Assembly: GCA_003566995.1 (NCBI GenBank)
Contig: PXBG01000021.1
Location: 1-34,382 of the forward strand
DNA from: Syntrophobacteraceae bacterium
GTDB lineage: Bacteria > Desulfobacterota > Syntrophobacteria > Syntrophobacterales > Syntrophobacteraceae
DNA length: 34,382 bases
Reading direction: 5' to 3'
Shown: positions 8,029 to 17,134 of the stretch, one piece after another
How the letters are laid out: every line of letters begins with the position of its first letter
Position numbering within the stretch: the first letter of the stretch is position 1
Program-made: the position numbers and the translations under genes
Notes under the pieces: generated by a model
Databases searched by the model: none
Told to the model about the DNA's origin: nothing
Seen by the model: only the letters and a program-made list of their open reading frames with translations

Positions 8029-8328
8029 TCAAATTAAAGTCAAAATAAAGTTAGTCAAGCCTTGTTAAATTTTTTTCTGAAGCATGGAATCCGCCCTTCT
8101 TTCTTTCTCCCTCTGCTGTGAGCGTCCTTTGACTTTCCAAATGTCAAGGGTTTTTCCTTGACAACAAAAACACTCCGCGTCTATATGTCGAAATTTACAA
8201 GTATTTCTGTTTTTTTATTTCATTTTGGGCAGAAGGCGGTCGAAGGAGTTCGGGCGTCTCTGAATATTTTCGCGTCTCCTGAAGGCGATGCAGGCACAAA
8301 CGATAGAACCATTACTAAGGAGCCCTAA
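8029..8328. other. A+T-rich divergent intergenic region upstream of glyQ
   Basis: These 300 bases separate the small minus-strand gene from glyQ. They hold several GTCAA/TTGAC words, a hairpin at 8142-8163 and a promoter at 8158-8187, described separately. The predicted glyQ leader of about 135 bases contains no T-box, which would not be expected in this group. I see no RNA gene. Confidence 0.5.
8158..8187 (+). promoter_or_regulatory. Sigma70-type promoter for glyQS
   Basis: A consensus -35 TTGACA (8158-8163) is followed by a -10 that reads CTATAT after 17 bases or TATATG after 18. Transcription would start near 8194, leaving a leader of about 135 bases before glyQ. The -35 is also the right arm of an inverted repeat, TGTCAAGG-N6-CCTTGACA (8142-8163). 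Confidence 0.6.
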
Positions 8329-9210
8329 ATGACGTTCCAGGAATTGATCCTCGCACTTGATAAATTCTGGTCAGACCGGGGATGTGTGGTCCAGCAGCCC
8401 TATGACCTCGAAGTGGGCGCCGGCACCTTCAACCCCGCCACGTTTTTGAGGGTTTTGGGCCCTGAGCCCTACAATGTGGCTTATGTGGAACCGTCCAGGC
8501 GTCCGACGGATGGCCGCTACGGTGAGAATCCCAACCGGCTGCAACACTATTATCAATACCAGGTGATCATCAAACCTTCTCCTCCCGATTCGCAGGACCT
8601 TTACCTGGAAAGCCTCAGAAGCTTCGGCATCGACCCCCTTGAGCACGACATCCGCTTCGTTGAGGACGACTGGGAATCGCCCACCCTGGGCGCTTCGGGG
8701 CTGGGGTGGGAAGTGTGGCTCGATGGAATGGAGATCACCCAGTTCACCTATTTCCAGCAGGTGGGAGGAATCGCTCTGAGTCCCGTCAGCGTGGAGCTCA
8801 CTTATGGTCTGGAACGTATCGCCATGTATCTTCAGCGGGTGGACAACGTGTATGATCTCATCTGGACCGGGGACGTGAAGTATGGCGACATTCACCACCA
8901 TGGAGAAGTGGAGTGGTCTCACTACAATTTCCAGGAGGCGGACGTGGACATGCTTTTCAAGCTGTTTGGCATGTACGAGGCCGAGGCCCAGCGCATGAAC
9001 GAGAAAAAGCTTGTCCTTCCCACCTACGACTACACCCTCAAATGTTCCCACGTCTTCAACCTGCTCGATGCCCGGGGGGCCATCAGTGTCACTGAGCGCA
9101 CCAACTATATCGCCCGCGTGAGAAACCTTGCGCGGCTCGTGGCTCATGCCTACGTGGCTCAGAGAGAAGAGATGGGATTTCCGATGCTCAACAAATGGGA
9201 AAAAAAATAG
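8329..9210 (+). CDS. glyQ: Glycyl-tRNA synthetase alpha subunit
   Basis: This 293-residue alpha subunit of the alpha2-beta2 class II glycyl-tRNA synthetase makes glycyl-tRNA(Gly) from glycine, ATP and tRNA. The sequence is near-canonical from the start: '[21 protein letters not shown]', '[19 protein letters not shown]', '[31 protein letters not shown]', and the class II motif region '[22 protein letters not shown]'. Its length is close to the usual figure of about 300. AAGGAG lies 6 bases before ATG 8329. The beta subunit follows after 17 bases, so the two are co-transcribed and made in equal amounts. Confidence 0.98.
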   Translation: MTFQELILALDKFWSDRGCVVQQPYDLEVGAGTFNPATFLRVLGPEPYNVAYVEPSRRPTDGRYGENPNRLQHYYQYQVIIKPSPPDSQDLYLESLRSFGIDPLEHDIRFVEDDWESPTLGASGLGWEVWLDGMEITQFTYFQQVGGIALSPVSVELTYGLERIAMYLQRVDNVYDLIWTGDVKYGDIHHHGEVEWSHYNFQEADVDMLFKLFGMYEAEAQRMNEKKLVLPTYDYTLKCSHVFNLLDARGAISVTERTNYIARVRNLARLVAHAYVAQREEMGFPMLNKWEKK

Positions 9211-9227
9211 ACTGAATAGAGGAAACC

Positions 9228-11300
9228 ATGGGAGAACAGTTTTATCTGGAAATAGGGTGTGAAGAAATCCCCGCGGGTTACATTCAGCCTGCGCTGGAAG
9301 CCATGTCCGCCGATATGGTCAGCTATTTGGGTGAAAACCGCATCAGGCATGCGGAAGCCTACATCACGGGAACACCGAGGAGGCTGGTCCTGGCCATTCC
9401 CGATGTGGACGAGCATCAGGAGTCCTGTTCTGTGGAGGTCATGGGGCCGCCCAGGCAGGTGGCTTTCGACAGTGAAGGCCGGCCCACCAAGGCCGCTGAA
9501 GGGTTTGCGCGGGGCCAGGGCGTGCACATGGACGCGGTGAAGATCAAAAAGACGCCCAAAGGCGATTACCTTTACATCGTCCGGGAAGAGTCGGGGGTTC
9601 CCACCCGCGAGCTCCTGGGGAAAATGCTTCCCGATTTCATCGGCCGGATTCCTTTCCCCAAGTCCATGCGCTGGGGGAGCCTCCATGTCACCTTCGCCCG
9701 CCCCATTTGCTGGATTGTGGCGCTGCTGGGAAATGAAATCATTCATTTTCAGTACGGCGATGTCAAAAGCGGGAATCAGTCTTTCGGACATCGGTTCATG
9801 AGCCCCGAGTGGATCACCGTAGCAGACTTCGACAGTCACCGGGAGAACCTTCGAAAGCATTTTGTCATTGTGGATCGCAATGAGAGGCGGGATTTGATCG
9901 CCCGGGTCATCGAGGAAGCTGCCGCCAGTGTGGAGGGGCGCATTCTCGAGGACGAGGAACTGCTCGATGAGGTGACGCAGATACTGGAATACCCGCAACC
10001 CGTTTTGGGCCAGTTCGAGGAAAAATACCTGAAGCTCCCCCCTGAGCTGCTCATCACCGTCATCAAGCGGCATCAGCGCTACTTTGCCGTCACCGGTTCC
10101 AAAGGGGATCTTCTTCCCTATTTTGTCACCGTGGCCAACACGGTTCCCCGGGATGTTTCCGTTGTGGCGGCAGGCAATGCCAAGGTGGTTCGAGCCCGGC
10201 TGGAAGACGCCCGCTTTTACTACGAAGAAGATCAGAAATTGCGTCTCGAAGAACGGGCCGAGGAGCTCAGGGGCGTGGTTTTTCACTCCAGGCTGGGCAC
10301 AAGCTGGGAAAAGGTGGAAAGAATCACCGCCCTGGCAAGGTGGCTTTCAGCTCACATCGCTCCCTGGTGTGCGCAAACGGTGGAAAGGGCATCCCTGTTG
10401 TGCAAAGCCGACCTGGTGTCGGGAATGGTGGGCGAGTTTCCCGAACTGCAGGGAATCATGGGCAGCGCCTATGCCCGGCTGCAGGGCGAGTCGCCGGAGG
10501 TGTGCAGGGCCATCTATGAGCACTATGAGCCCACCCGTGCCGGAGGGCCCGTTCCTGAAAGTCTGGAAGGCTGTCTCTTGAGCATGGCGGACAAAATGGA
10601 CACCATCGTGGGATGTTTCGGTGTGGGGCTCATTCCTTCCGGAACGGCCGATCCTTTTGCTCTTCGGCGTCAGACCCTGGGCATCCTTCGAATCATTCTG
10701 GAGAAACCCTTCAGGGTCTCCCTGAACGGCTTCATCGAGGCGGCTTTGCCTCTTCTCAAGGAGAGGCTCACCGCTCCCGAAGAGGGAGTGAAAGGCAATG
10801 TCCTGGACTTCTTTGAGGGAAGGCTGCACCATTTCCTGGTGAGCCAGGAAGGCATCAGTCCCGATGTGGTGGACGCATCCCTGGCCATCGGCATGGACGA
10901 TGTGGTGGACGCGGTGAAACGCACCCGATCCCTGGCCGCCTTCAAAGCCCGTCCTGATTTTGACGATCTGGCTGCGGCATTCAAAAGAGTGGTCAACATC
11001 ATCAAGACACCCGAAAGAAGGCCGGTGCAAGTGGAGCTTTTCCGCGAGAAAGAAGAACAGGCCCTCCATGCCAAGCTCAACAATGTGCAGGGTCTGGTGG
11101 AAGGGAGCCTCAAGGGGTCGGACTACGACGGTGCCCTGGAAGCCATGGCAGGCCTGAAGGGTTCCATCGATGCTTTTTTTGATTCGGTGCTCATCATGGA
11201 CGAAAATCAAGCCATTCGTAAGAATCGCCTGGCTCTGCTCACCGAGGTTCATGATCTTTTCGGCAAGGTGGGAGACTTCCGCAAAATTCAGAGTGCATGA
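9228..11300 (+). CDS. glyS: Glycyl-tRNA synthetase beta subunit
   Basis: This 690-residue beta subunit pairs with GlyQ and supplies tRNA recognition, through the C-terminal anticodon-binding region, and structural support for the catalytic alpha dimer. Signature stretches are 'LEIGCEEIPAGYIQPAL' at the N-terminus, 'FPKSMRWGSLHVTFARPI', 'FVIVDRNERRDLI', 'LPPELLITVIKRHQRYFAV', 'VVRARLEDARFYYEED', 'CKADLVSGMVGEFPELQGIMG' and 'GTADPFALRRQTLGI'. The length is normal for the family and the frame is intact. The ribosome site is GAGGAAA before ATG 9228. A modest hairpin about 75 bases after the stop may end the transcript. Confidence 0.98.
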   Translation: MGEQFYLEIGCEEIPAGYIQPALEAMSADMVSYLGENRIRHAEAYITGTPRRLVLAIPDVDEHQESCSVEVMGPPRQVAFDSEGRPTKAAEGFARGQGVHMDAVKIKKTPKGDYLYIVREESGVPTRELLGKMLPDFIGRIPFPKSMRWGSLHVTFARPICWIVALLGNEIIHFQYGDVKSGNQSFGHRFMSPEWITVADFDSHRENLRKHFVIVDRNERRDLIARVIEEAAASVEGRILEDEELLDEVTQILEYPQPVLGQFEEKYLKLPPELLITVIKRHQRYFAVTGSKGDLLPYFVTVANTVPRDVSVVAAGNAKVVRARLEDARFYYEEDQKLRLEERAEELRGVVFHSRLGTSWEKVERITALARWLSAHIAPWCAQTVERASLLCKADLVSGMVGEFPELQGIMGSAYARLQGESPEVCRAIYEHYEPTRAGGPVPESLEGCLLSMADKMDTIVGCFGVGLIPSGTADPFALRRQTLGILRIILEKPFRVSLNGFIEAALPLLKERLTAPEEGVKGNVLDFFEGRLHHFLVSQEGISPDVVDASLAIGMDDVVDAVKRTRSLAAFKARPDFDDLAAAFKRVVNIIKTPERRPVQVELFREKEEQALHAKLNNVQGLVEGSLKGSDYDGALEAMAGLKGSIDAFFDSVLIMDENQAIRKNRLALLTEVHDLFGKVGDFRKIQSA

Positions 11301-11375
11301 CGAGCCGTTCCCTAGAGAGCGGCAGCGTCCTTGGAAACGTGCTTTGGATTCCGTTGATTTTTAGGCGTTGAACAG

Positions 11376-11403
11376 TGGGGGCCTGTGATTCAAGCCCCCA
11401 TTT
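11376..11403 (+). terminator. Possible terminator of glyQS
   Basis: TGGGGGC and GCCCCCA form a 7-bp stem around an 11-base loop and are followed by only TTT. The tail is short, so termination may be inefficient. The position, 75 bases after the glyS stop, is suitable. Confidence 0.45.
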
Positions 11404-11508
11404 CATGCCGGGTTTCCTTCAAGATGATGCCATTTGGTGAGGGATTGTGTTTGTGATGGGAGTTTAGTCCCAATGCTGTTTGTTTAAGGGATCGTGTGTT
11501 GTTCTGCT

Positions 11509-11582
11509 CCGTCACCCCCGCACAGGCGGGGGTCCGGAAAACTCCTGAAAGCTGGATTCCCCCCCCTGCGCGGGAATGGCGT
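11509..11582. repeat. Palindromic intergenic repeat (CCCGC...GCGGG type)
   Basis: The left arm (11509-11537) contains CCCCCGCACAGGCGGGGG, itself a hairpin. The right arm (11552-11582) contains CTGGATTCCC, then CCCCTGCGCGGGAATG. The arms are inverted relative to each other around a 14-base centre. The form matches the dispersed 'ATTCCCGC...GCGGGAAT' small repeats found between genes in many proteobacteria. Only one copy is in this window, so dispersal is inferred. Confidence 0.6.
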
Positions 11583-11721
11583 GAACAGATTTTCACAGGG
11601 GGTGAAACAATTCAAGTCAGCAGCATGGGGGTTTTAGTACTGGCTCCGATTGTACCATATCGAACGCAACCTGCTCTCACATGCGGCCCATGGAGCACTT
11701 TCCATGTGGCCTCCTGACTCC

Positions 11722-12735
11722 TCAATGCCCAGGAGGAGGAAAGTGAAATCTCTGAAGCAGGGCCATCCGCTCCAGGGACTCCTCATGCAGGGTTTTGAGC
11801 GGGCTCTTTCGGGAAATGGCCCTGGCGAGAGCTTCATGAAGGGGTCCGATGTTTTCCGAATGCTGGCAGGCCAGAAAAAAATCGATGCTCGCTTCAAGTC
11901 CCCGGCAAATCATCTCATCCCACGTATAGTGGCTGCAAATGGCGGCCATGTCCATGTCATCGCTGAAAAGCACTCCCCGAAATCCAAGTTTCCCGCGCAA
12001 TATTTCCCCGTTGATGCGCGAAGAGAGGGTCGCGGGCCACTCTCTGTCCAGCAGGGGGTATTTGGCGTGGGAGGTCATGAGGCCGTGCACGTTCCCTTCA
12101 ATGGCACTTTTAAAGGGGGCCAGGTGCCTATCCCGCTCTCCCATGTTTTCCCAGTGAATGACGGGAGCGAAATGGTGCGGGTCCGACTCGGCGGGGCCCA
12201 GCCCCGGATAATGCTTTCCCGTGGCTGAAACACCGTGGGCTTGAAGGGTTTGTATCCAGGTTTTTCCCAGGTAGGAAACGGTCACCGGGTCGTGGCCCAG
12301 GGTCCGTTCACTCATGAAATGATCGGGGAACTGGGGAACCAGGTCGAGCACGGGGGCAAAGTTGATGTGCACCCCCGTTTCCTTCATTTCCGCCGCGGCA
12401 ATGGCAGCCCATTGAACGATGGCCTGGGGACCGCTGCGCGAGAGCTCCCTCGCCGAGGGCAACCGGGTGAAGGGGGGGGTGAAACGCTGAACGGGGCCTC
12501 CCTCCTGATCCACGGCCACCAGCAATGGCCGGTTCAGGTACGATCGGGCCAGATCCTGAGCTTCGGCCAGCAATGCGGCCACCTGGCCGGGGGATTCCAC
12601 ATTTCGCCTGAAAAGCACGATGCCTCCAACTTTGAAGTCCCGAATGATGTGCCTGAGCTCCATTTCCGCCGTGAGACCCTTGAAGCCCACCATGAGATGG
12701 ATGCCGGGGTCTTTTGAAGTTCTGAAAGGCTTCAC
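11722..12735 (-). CDS. nagZ: Beta-N-acetylhexosaminidase, glycoside hydrolase family 3 (NagZ-like)
   Basis: This 337-residue cytoplasmic hydrolase is predicted to cleave GlcNAc from anhydro-muropeptides in peptidoglycan recycling. Family 3 landmarks are 'VGGIVLFRRNVESP', 'LLVAVDQEGGPVQRF', 'INFAPVLDLV', the 'GKHYPGLG' loop followed by 'SDPHH' (the Asp-His of the acid/base loop), 'LMTSHAKYP' and the nucleophile region 'FRGVLFSDDMDM'. The frame extends upstream to 12837, but GTG 12735 is preceded on the minus strand by GAGGAG 8 bases away and leaves the usual NagZ N-terminus ('GIHLMVGFKG'). There is no signal peptide, in keeping with a cytoplasmic enzyme. It is divergent from carB. Confidence 0.9.
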   Translation of the reverse strand: MKPFRTSKDPGIHLMVGFKGLTAEMELRHIIRDFKVGGIVLFRRNVESPGQVAALLAEAQDLARSYLNRPLLVAVDQEGGPVQRFTPPFTRLPSARELSRSGPQAIVQWAAIAAAEMKETGVHINFAPVLDLVPQFPDHFMSERTLGHDPVTVSYLGKTWIQTLQAHGVSATGKHYPGLGPAESDPHHFAPVIHWENMGERDRHLAPFKSAIEGNVHGLMTSHAKYPLLDREWPATLSSRINGEILRGKLGFRGVLFSDDMDMAAICSHYTWDEMICRGLEASIDFFLACQHSENIGPLHEALARAISRKSPLKTLHEESLERMALLQRFHFPPPGH

Positions 12736-13133
12736 GCGATTTCTCCTCAAACTGAATATGATGGAACCTATGGGGAAGCTGCCCCTTAAAGGCAGAACAG
12801 CTGCTGTTTTTGATCGTCCGCACTCGAGTTCTGTCAAGCCGCGCGGAACGAAGAATTGTTTTGAATAGTGCAGCTGTTCGTCATTGTCATCAAGAGTTTT
12901 GACGGGGTCGAAGCAACATGGAAAGGGTTTTCTTCCTTTCAGGACCGGCCATTATCTGTGCAAAATTTCAAGAGGACCACAGGGGGCTTGCTCTAAACCC
13001 ACCATATCCGTACAATGCCTAGCCCGAAAGAATCGGCTCTCACAGATTGGATCGTGATAGGATGCCAGGGCACGCGTCCCGATCATAGAAATTTCATCAC
13101 AGTCACTCACTACTTTGCTGAAAGGTGGTTTTC
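12736..13133. other. Divergent promoter region between nagZ and carB
   Basis: This 398-base gap holds the carB promoter at 12988-13016. On the minus strand a perfect TTGACA (12837-12832) is followed after 17 bases by a poor -10 (ATCAAA), a weak candidate for nagZ. I see no uracil- or arginine-responsive RNA structure that I can name in the carB leader. Confidence 0.45.
12988..13016 (+). promoter_or_regulatory. Sigma70-type promoter for carB
   Basis: TTGCTC (-35) and TACAAT (-10, 13011-13016) are separated by exactly 17 bases. The predicted start near 13023 leaves a leader of about 110 bases before the carB ATG. Confidence 0.55.
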
Positions 13134-16100
13134 ATGCCAAGGCGAGACGACATCAAAAAAGTCATGATCATTGGTTCAGGCCCCATCATCATCGGACAGG
13201 CCTGCGAATTCGATTACTCGGGGACTCAGGCGTGCAAGGCCCTTCGCGAACTCGGGTATGAAATTGTCCTGGTCAATTCCAACCCTGCAACCATCATGAC
13301 CGATCCCGGCATGGCCGATGCGACATACGTGGAAGCGCTGACCCTGGAAACTCTGGAGAAGATCATCGCGAAAGAACGTCCCGACGCCCTTTTGCCCAAC
13401 CTTGGAGGGCAGACGGGTCTCAATTTGAGCGCCGAACTTTACCGGAAGGGGGTGCTCAGCAAGTACGGTGTGAGCATCATCGGTGTTCAGGCGGAGGCCA
13501 TCGAGAGGGGGGAAGACCGCATCGCTTTCAAGCAAACCATGGACCGCCTGGGAGTGGAGATGGCCCAGAGCGAGCCGGCTCACAGTGTGGAGGAAGCCGA
13601 AGCCATCGCCTCCCGGCTCGGCTATCCGGTGGTCATTCGTCCCGCGTACACTTTGGGGGGGACGGGCGGAGGCCTGGTCTACAACGTGGAAGAACTGAGG
13701 GTGGTGGCGGGACGCGGCATAGCCGCCAGCTACATCGGCCAGATTCTTGTGGAAGAATCGGTTCTTGGCTGGGAAGAACTGGAACTGGAGGTGGTGCGCG
13801 ATGCGAAAAATCAGCGCATCACCGTCTGTTTCATCGAAAATGTCGATCCCATGGGAGTCCATACGGGCGACTCCTTCTGCACCGCTCCCATGCTGACCAT
13901 CGATCCTCAATTGCAGCAGAGACTGCAAAAGCATTCCTACGACATCGTGGAAGCCATTGAAGTCATCGGCGGCACCAATATCCAGTTTGCCCATGACCCC
14001 AGGACGGGGCGCGTGGTGGTCATCGAAATCAATCCCAGGACCTCGCGATCTTCCGCTCTCGCCTCCAAGGCCACGGGATTTCCCATTGCCCTCATTTCCG
14101 CCAAGCTCGCGGGGGGACTCGACCTGGAAGAAATCCCCTACTGGCGCGAAGGGTCTCTTGAAAAATACACTCCCTGGGGGGACTATGTGGTTGTCAAGTT
14201 CGCCCGGTGGGCCTTTGAGAAATTCAGGGGGGTGGAAGACAAGCTGGGCACCCAGATGCGGGCCGTCGGAGAGGTCATGAGCATCGGCAAAACCTACAAG
14301 GAAGCCCTGCAGAAGGCCATTCGCTCATTGGAGATCGGCCGTTACGGGCTGGGTTTTGCCAAGGATTTTCACGGGAAAAGCGCAGATGAGCTGATGGAGA
14401 TGCTGGCCTTCGCCACCAGTGAAAGGCAGTTCATCATGTATGAAGCGCTGCGCAAGGGTGTTTCCGTGGAGGAGCTCCATCAAAAGACATGGATCAAAGC
14501 CTGGTTCATCGAGCAGATGAAGGAGCTGGTGGATCTGGAGGAGGAGCTGCTGGCGCACCGCGGGCGGGAGCTTCCCCGGGAACTTTTTCACCGGGCCAAG
14601 ATGGACGGTTTTGCCGACCGTTATCTCGCCTGGCTGCTGGGCATGGAGGAAGAGGACCTGCGTGAGCGGCGCAAAAGCCTGGGAATCAAGCAGGGATGGG
14701 AGCCTGTGCCTGTGAGCGGCGTGGAGAACACTTCCTATTATTATTCAACCTATCATGCTCCTGACCAGGCACCTGCCAGCGACCGTCGAAAGGTCATGGT
14801 GATCGGGGGCGGGCCCAACCGCATCGGGCAGGGCATCGAATTTGACTATTGCTGTGTGCATGCGGCCTTTGCCCTGCGTGATGAGGGGTTTGAGACCATC
14901 ATGGTCAACTGCAATCCTGAAACCGTGTCCACGGACTATGACACATCAGACAGGCTCTATTTCGAACCCATCACCATGGAAGATGTGCTGGCCATCTATG
15001 AAAAAGAAAAACCGGAGGGTGTCATCGTGCAGTTTGGCGGCCAGACTCCTCTGAACATCGCCACGGAGTTGGGGCAAAGTGGTGTGAATATTCTCGGCAC
15101 GTCTCCCGAAACCATTGACCTGGCGGAGGACAGGGATCGTTTTCGAAGCATGATGGAAAAACTGGGCATCCCCATGTCCCCGTCGGGGATGGCCAGCCAT
15201 TTGGGGGAGGCCCTTCAGTTGGCGGAAGAAATCGGCTATCCGCTCATGGTTCGTCCCTCTTATGTGCTGGGTGGGCGAGGCATGGAAGTGGTTCATGACG
15301 AGGAGGAGTTGCGGCAATACGTCTCAGCTGCAGTGGGGGTGACGCCCGACCGTCCCATTCTCATCGACAAGTTTCTGGAAAACGCCATCGAAGCTGAAGC
15401 GGATGCCATCGCCGACGGAACGGATGCCTTTGTTCCTGCGGTCATGGAACACATCGAGCTGGCGGGTATCCATTCGGGAGATTCTGCCTGTGTCATTCCT
15501 CCCATCAGTCTCTCCCAGAGGCATCTGGAGACCATCTACGAATACACGCGGAGCATCGCCATGGAGATGAACGTGGTGGGGCTCATGAACATTCAGTACG
15601 CCATCACGGGAGAAACGGTCTATGTTCTGGAGGCCAACCCCAGAGCGTCACGCACCGTTCCCCTCGTGTCCAAAGTTTGCAACATTCCCATGGCCCGCAT
15701 GGCCACCCAGATCATGCTGGGTAAAAAGTTGACTGATTTTGGCCTCACCACAAGACCCGTTCCTCACTTTGGTGTGAAGGAAGCTGTTTTTCCCTTCAAC
15801 ATGTTTCCGGAAGTGGATCCGGTGCTGGGTCCTGAAATGCGCTCCACGGGGGAGGTGCTCGGCATGGCCGACAGCTTCGGCCTTGCGTTTTTCAAGGCCC
15901 AGGATGCCGCAGGCCAGCGGCTGCCCCTTGAAGGCACGGTGCTCATGACGGTGTCTGATCATGACAAGCCGGCTTCCTTGCAGATGGCCCGTCGATTTCA
16001 CAGGTTGGGTTTCAAAATCCTGGCCACTCGTGGAACCTGTCTCTTTTTCAACGAAAACGGAATCCAGGCCGTTCCCATTGAAAAAATGCACGAAGGCCGG

Positions 16101-16334
16101 CCCAACATTGTGGACGCCATCAAAAACAGTGAAATTCAGCTGGTGATCAACACGCCGAGCGGCAAGTTGAGCAAGGATGACGATTCCTACATTCGAAAAG
16201 CAGCCATCAAGTACAAGGTTCCCTACATCACCACATTGGCGGCAGCAGTGGCCACGGCGCGGGGTATAGAGGCGTGGCAGAAGGGGGAAGGCGGCGTCAG
16301 GTCCATACAGGACTATCATGGGGATATCCGATGA
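13134..16334 (+). CDS. carB: Carbamoyl-phosphate synthase large subunit
   Basis: This 1066-residue large subunit makes carbamoyl phosphate from bicarbonate, ammonia (delivered by CarA from glutamine) and two ATP, feeding pyrimidine and arginine synthesis. The two homologous halves are both intact. The first opens with 'VMIIGSGPIIIGQACEFDYSG' and has ATP-grasp blocks 'GYPVVIRPAYTLGGTGGGLV' and 'VVIEINPRTSRSSALASKATG'. The second opens with 'VMVIGGGPNRIGQGIEFDYC' and has 'GYPLMVRPSYVLGGRGMEVV' and 'LEANPRASRTVPLVSKV'. An MGS-like allosteric domain forms the last 140 residues or so. The start is ATG 13134, with AAAGGTGG upstream. carA is not in the window. A strong terminator follows. Confidence 0.98.
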   Translation: MPRRDDIKKVMIIGSGPIIIGQACEFDYSGTQACKALRELGYEIVLVNSNPATIMTDPGMADATYVEALTLETLEKIIAKERPDALLPNLGGQTGLNLSAELYRKGVLSKYGVSIIGVQAEAIERGEDRIAFKQTMDRLGVEMAQSEPAHSVEEAEAIASRLGYPVVIRPAYTLGGTGGGLVYNVEELRVVAGRGIAASYIGQILVEESVLGWEELELEVVRDAKNQRITVCFIENVDPMGVHTGDSFCTAPMLTIDPQLQQRLQKHSYDIVEAIEVIGGTNIQFAHDPRTGRVVVIEINPRTSRSSALASKATGFPIALISAKLAGGLDLEEIPYWREGSLEKYTPWGDYVVVKFARWAFEKFRGVEDKLGTQMRAVGEVMSIGKTYKEALQKAIRSLEIGRYGLGFAKDFHGKSADELMEMLAFATSERQFIMYEALRKGVSVEELHQKTWIKAWFIEQMKELVDLEEELLAHRGRELPRELFHRAKMDGFADRYLAWLLGMEEEDLRERRKSLGIKQGWEPVPVSGVENTSYYYSTYHAPDQAPASDRRKVMVIGGGPNRIGQGIEFDYCCVHAAFALRDEGFETIMVNCNPETVSTDYDTSDRLYFEPITMEDVLAIYEKEKPEGVIVQFGGQTPLNIATELGQSGVNILGTSPETIDLAEDRDRFRSMMEKLGIPMSPSGMASHLGEALQLAEEIGYPLMVRPSYVLGGRGMEVVHDEEELRQYVSAAVGVTPDRPILIDKFLENAIEAEADAIADGTDAFVPAVMEHIELAGIHSGDSACVIPPISLSQRHLETIYEYTRSIAMEMNVVGLMNIQYAITGETVYVLEANPRASRTVPLVSKVCNIPMARMATQIMLGKKLTDFGLTTRPVPHFGVKEAVFPFNMFPEVDPVLGPEMRSTGEVLGMADSFGLAFFKAQDAAGQRLPLEGTVLMTVSDHDKPASLQMARRFHRLGFKILATRGTCLFFNENGIQAVPIEKMHEGRPNIVDAIKNSEIQLVINTPSGKLSKDDDSYIRKAAIKYKVPYITTLAAAVATARGIEAWQKGEGGVRSIQDYHGDIR

Positions 16335-16371
16335 TGGTCCTGTTGTGCCGGTGACAAGAGAACTATCCATT

Positions 16372-16397
16372 CGGTGGCTGCGGCCACCGGTTTTTTT
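16372..16397 (+). terminator. Intrinsic terminator of carB
   Basis: CGGTGGC and GCCACCG form a 7-bp stem with a 4-base loop, closely followed by seven T residues (16391-16397). It lies 37 bases after the carB stop. Confidence 0.85.
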
Positions 16398-16582
16398 GAA
16401 GCGCGCCTTGAACCATTCAAGAGCAGTTCATAGATTATTGTTCGATCACGGCTGTTCGGAAATGCTCACTTCCGGAAAGCCGTGCAGTGGCTCGGTGCAA
16501 GGTGGCCGGCAACTTGAGGATCGTGTTTTTTGGCCGGGGTTCTGCAATTCACAGCTCATTCAATGAGAGAGGAGAGTCGGGA

Positions 16583-17023
16583 ATGATCGAACTGCCCGAA
16601 TATGTGACCGCGTCAGAGGTGAAACGGGTGTGTGAACTTCTGAAGATCAGGGACTGGTCCATGATGACCGATTCCAGGGTTCTTCCTGAAGAGGCTCAGG
16701 TTATTCTCAACGAAATCAAGCCGGAAGATATGGACGTGGATCTGGAAAGGTTTCGCACTGGCCTGGAAGTGGAACTGGAGCACGGGACAATGTTCAAAGA
16801 CGCCAATGTCACCAATAATCATCCCATTTTGACGGGAAAGATCGTCCTGGCTCACTTCCGGGAAACCCTGGACTACTACGAGCGGCTGGAGGTGGCCGAG
16901 TTGGAGGGAGACCTTCTCAAGGCCATCAATTCGGGAAACATGAGCAAGGCTCAATCCTATTACAAAAGACTGGTTCAGGCCCGGATCGCTCTGGGTGAAG
17001 CGGAAAAGCAAGAACTCAAATGA
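16583..17023 (+). CDS. DUF5661-family protein
   Basis: This 146-residue soluble protein contains 'DLERFRTGLEVELEHGTMF', then 'NVTNNHPILTGKIVLAHFRETLDYYERLEVAE'. I recognise this pattern from DUF5661, a small family of unknown function in which the 'LEHG...NVTNDDP..TGKIALAHL.E...YY.RL' core is conserved. The N-terminal half is acidic, with a possible helix-turn-helix-like start ('SEVKRVCELLKI') that I would not over-read. The frame is open further upstream, but ATG 16583 has GGAGAG upstream and gives a protein starting at the conserved part. It lies after the carB terminator, so it needs its own promoter, which I could not place. Confidence 0.78.
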   Translation: MIELPEYVTASEVKRVCELLKIRDWSMMTDSRVLPEEAQVILNEIKPEDMDVDLERFRTGLEVELEHGTMFKDANVTNNHPILTGKIVLAHFRETLDYYERLEVAELEGDLLKAINSGNMSKAQSYYKRLVQARIALGEAEKQELK

Positions 17024-17134
17024 GGGTTTGACCTTGAGTGATTTCAGGGCGAGCGGAAAGCGCCAGGTGATGAGTCCCCTGCTGTGTCCTGAACTTTGCT
17101 GCCGTAAGGATTGAATCATGTCCCGGGAGGAATC

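Larger units (their letters stand above)
11301..11721. other. Convergent intergenic region with terminator-like hairpin and palindromic repeat
   Basis: This 421-base gap lies between the 3' ends of glyS and nagZ. It contains a G/C hairpin at 11376-11400 and a palindromic repeat at 11509-11582, both listed separately. Frames that cross the repeat read as typical spurious translations of such elements, so I call no gene here. Confidence 0.6.

Noticed and set aside
11390..11596. Minus-strand frame reading 'RHSRAGGGIQLSG...TPACAGVTEQ'
   Set aside because: This is the typical spurious translation of the palindromic intergenic repeat at 11509-11582, not a protein gene.
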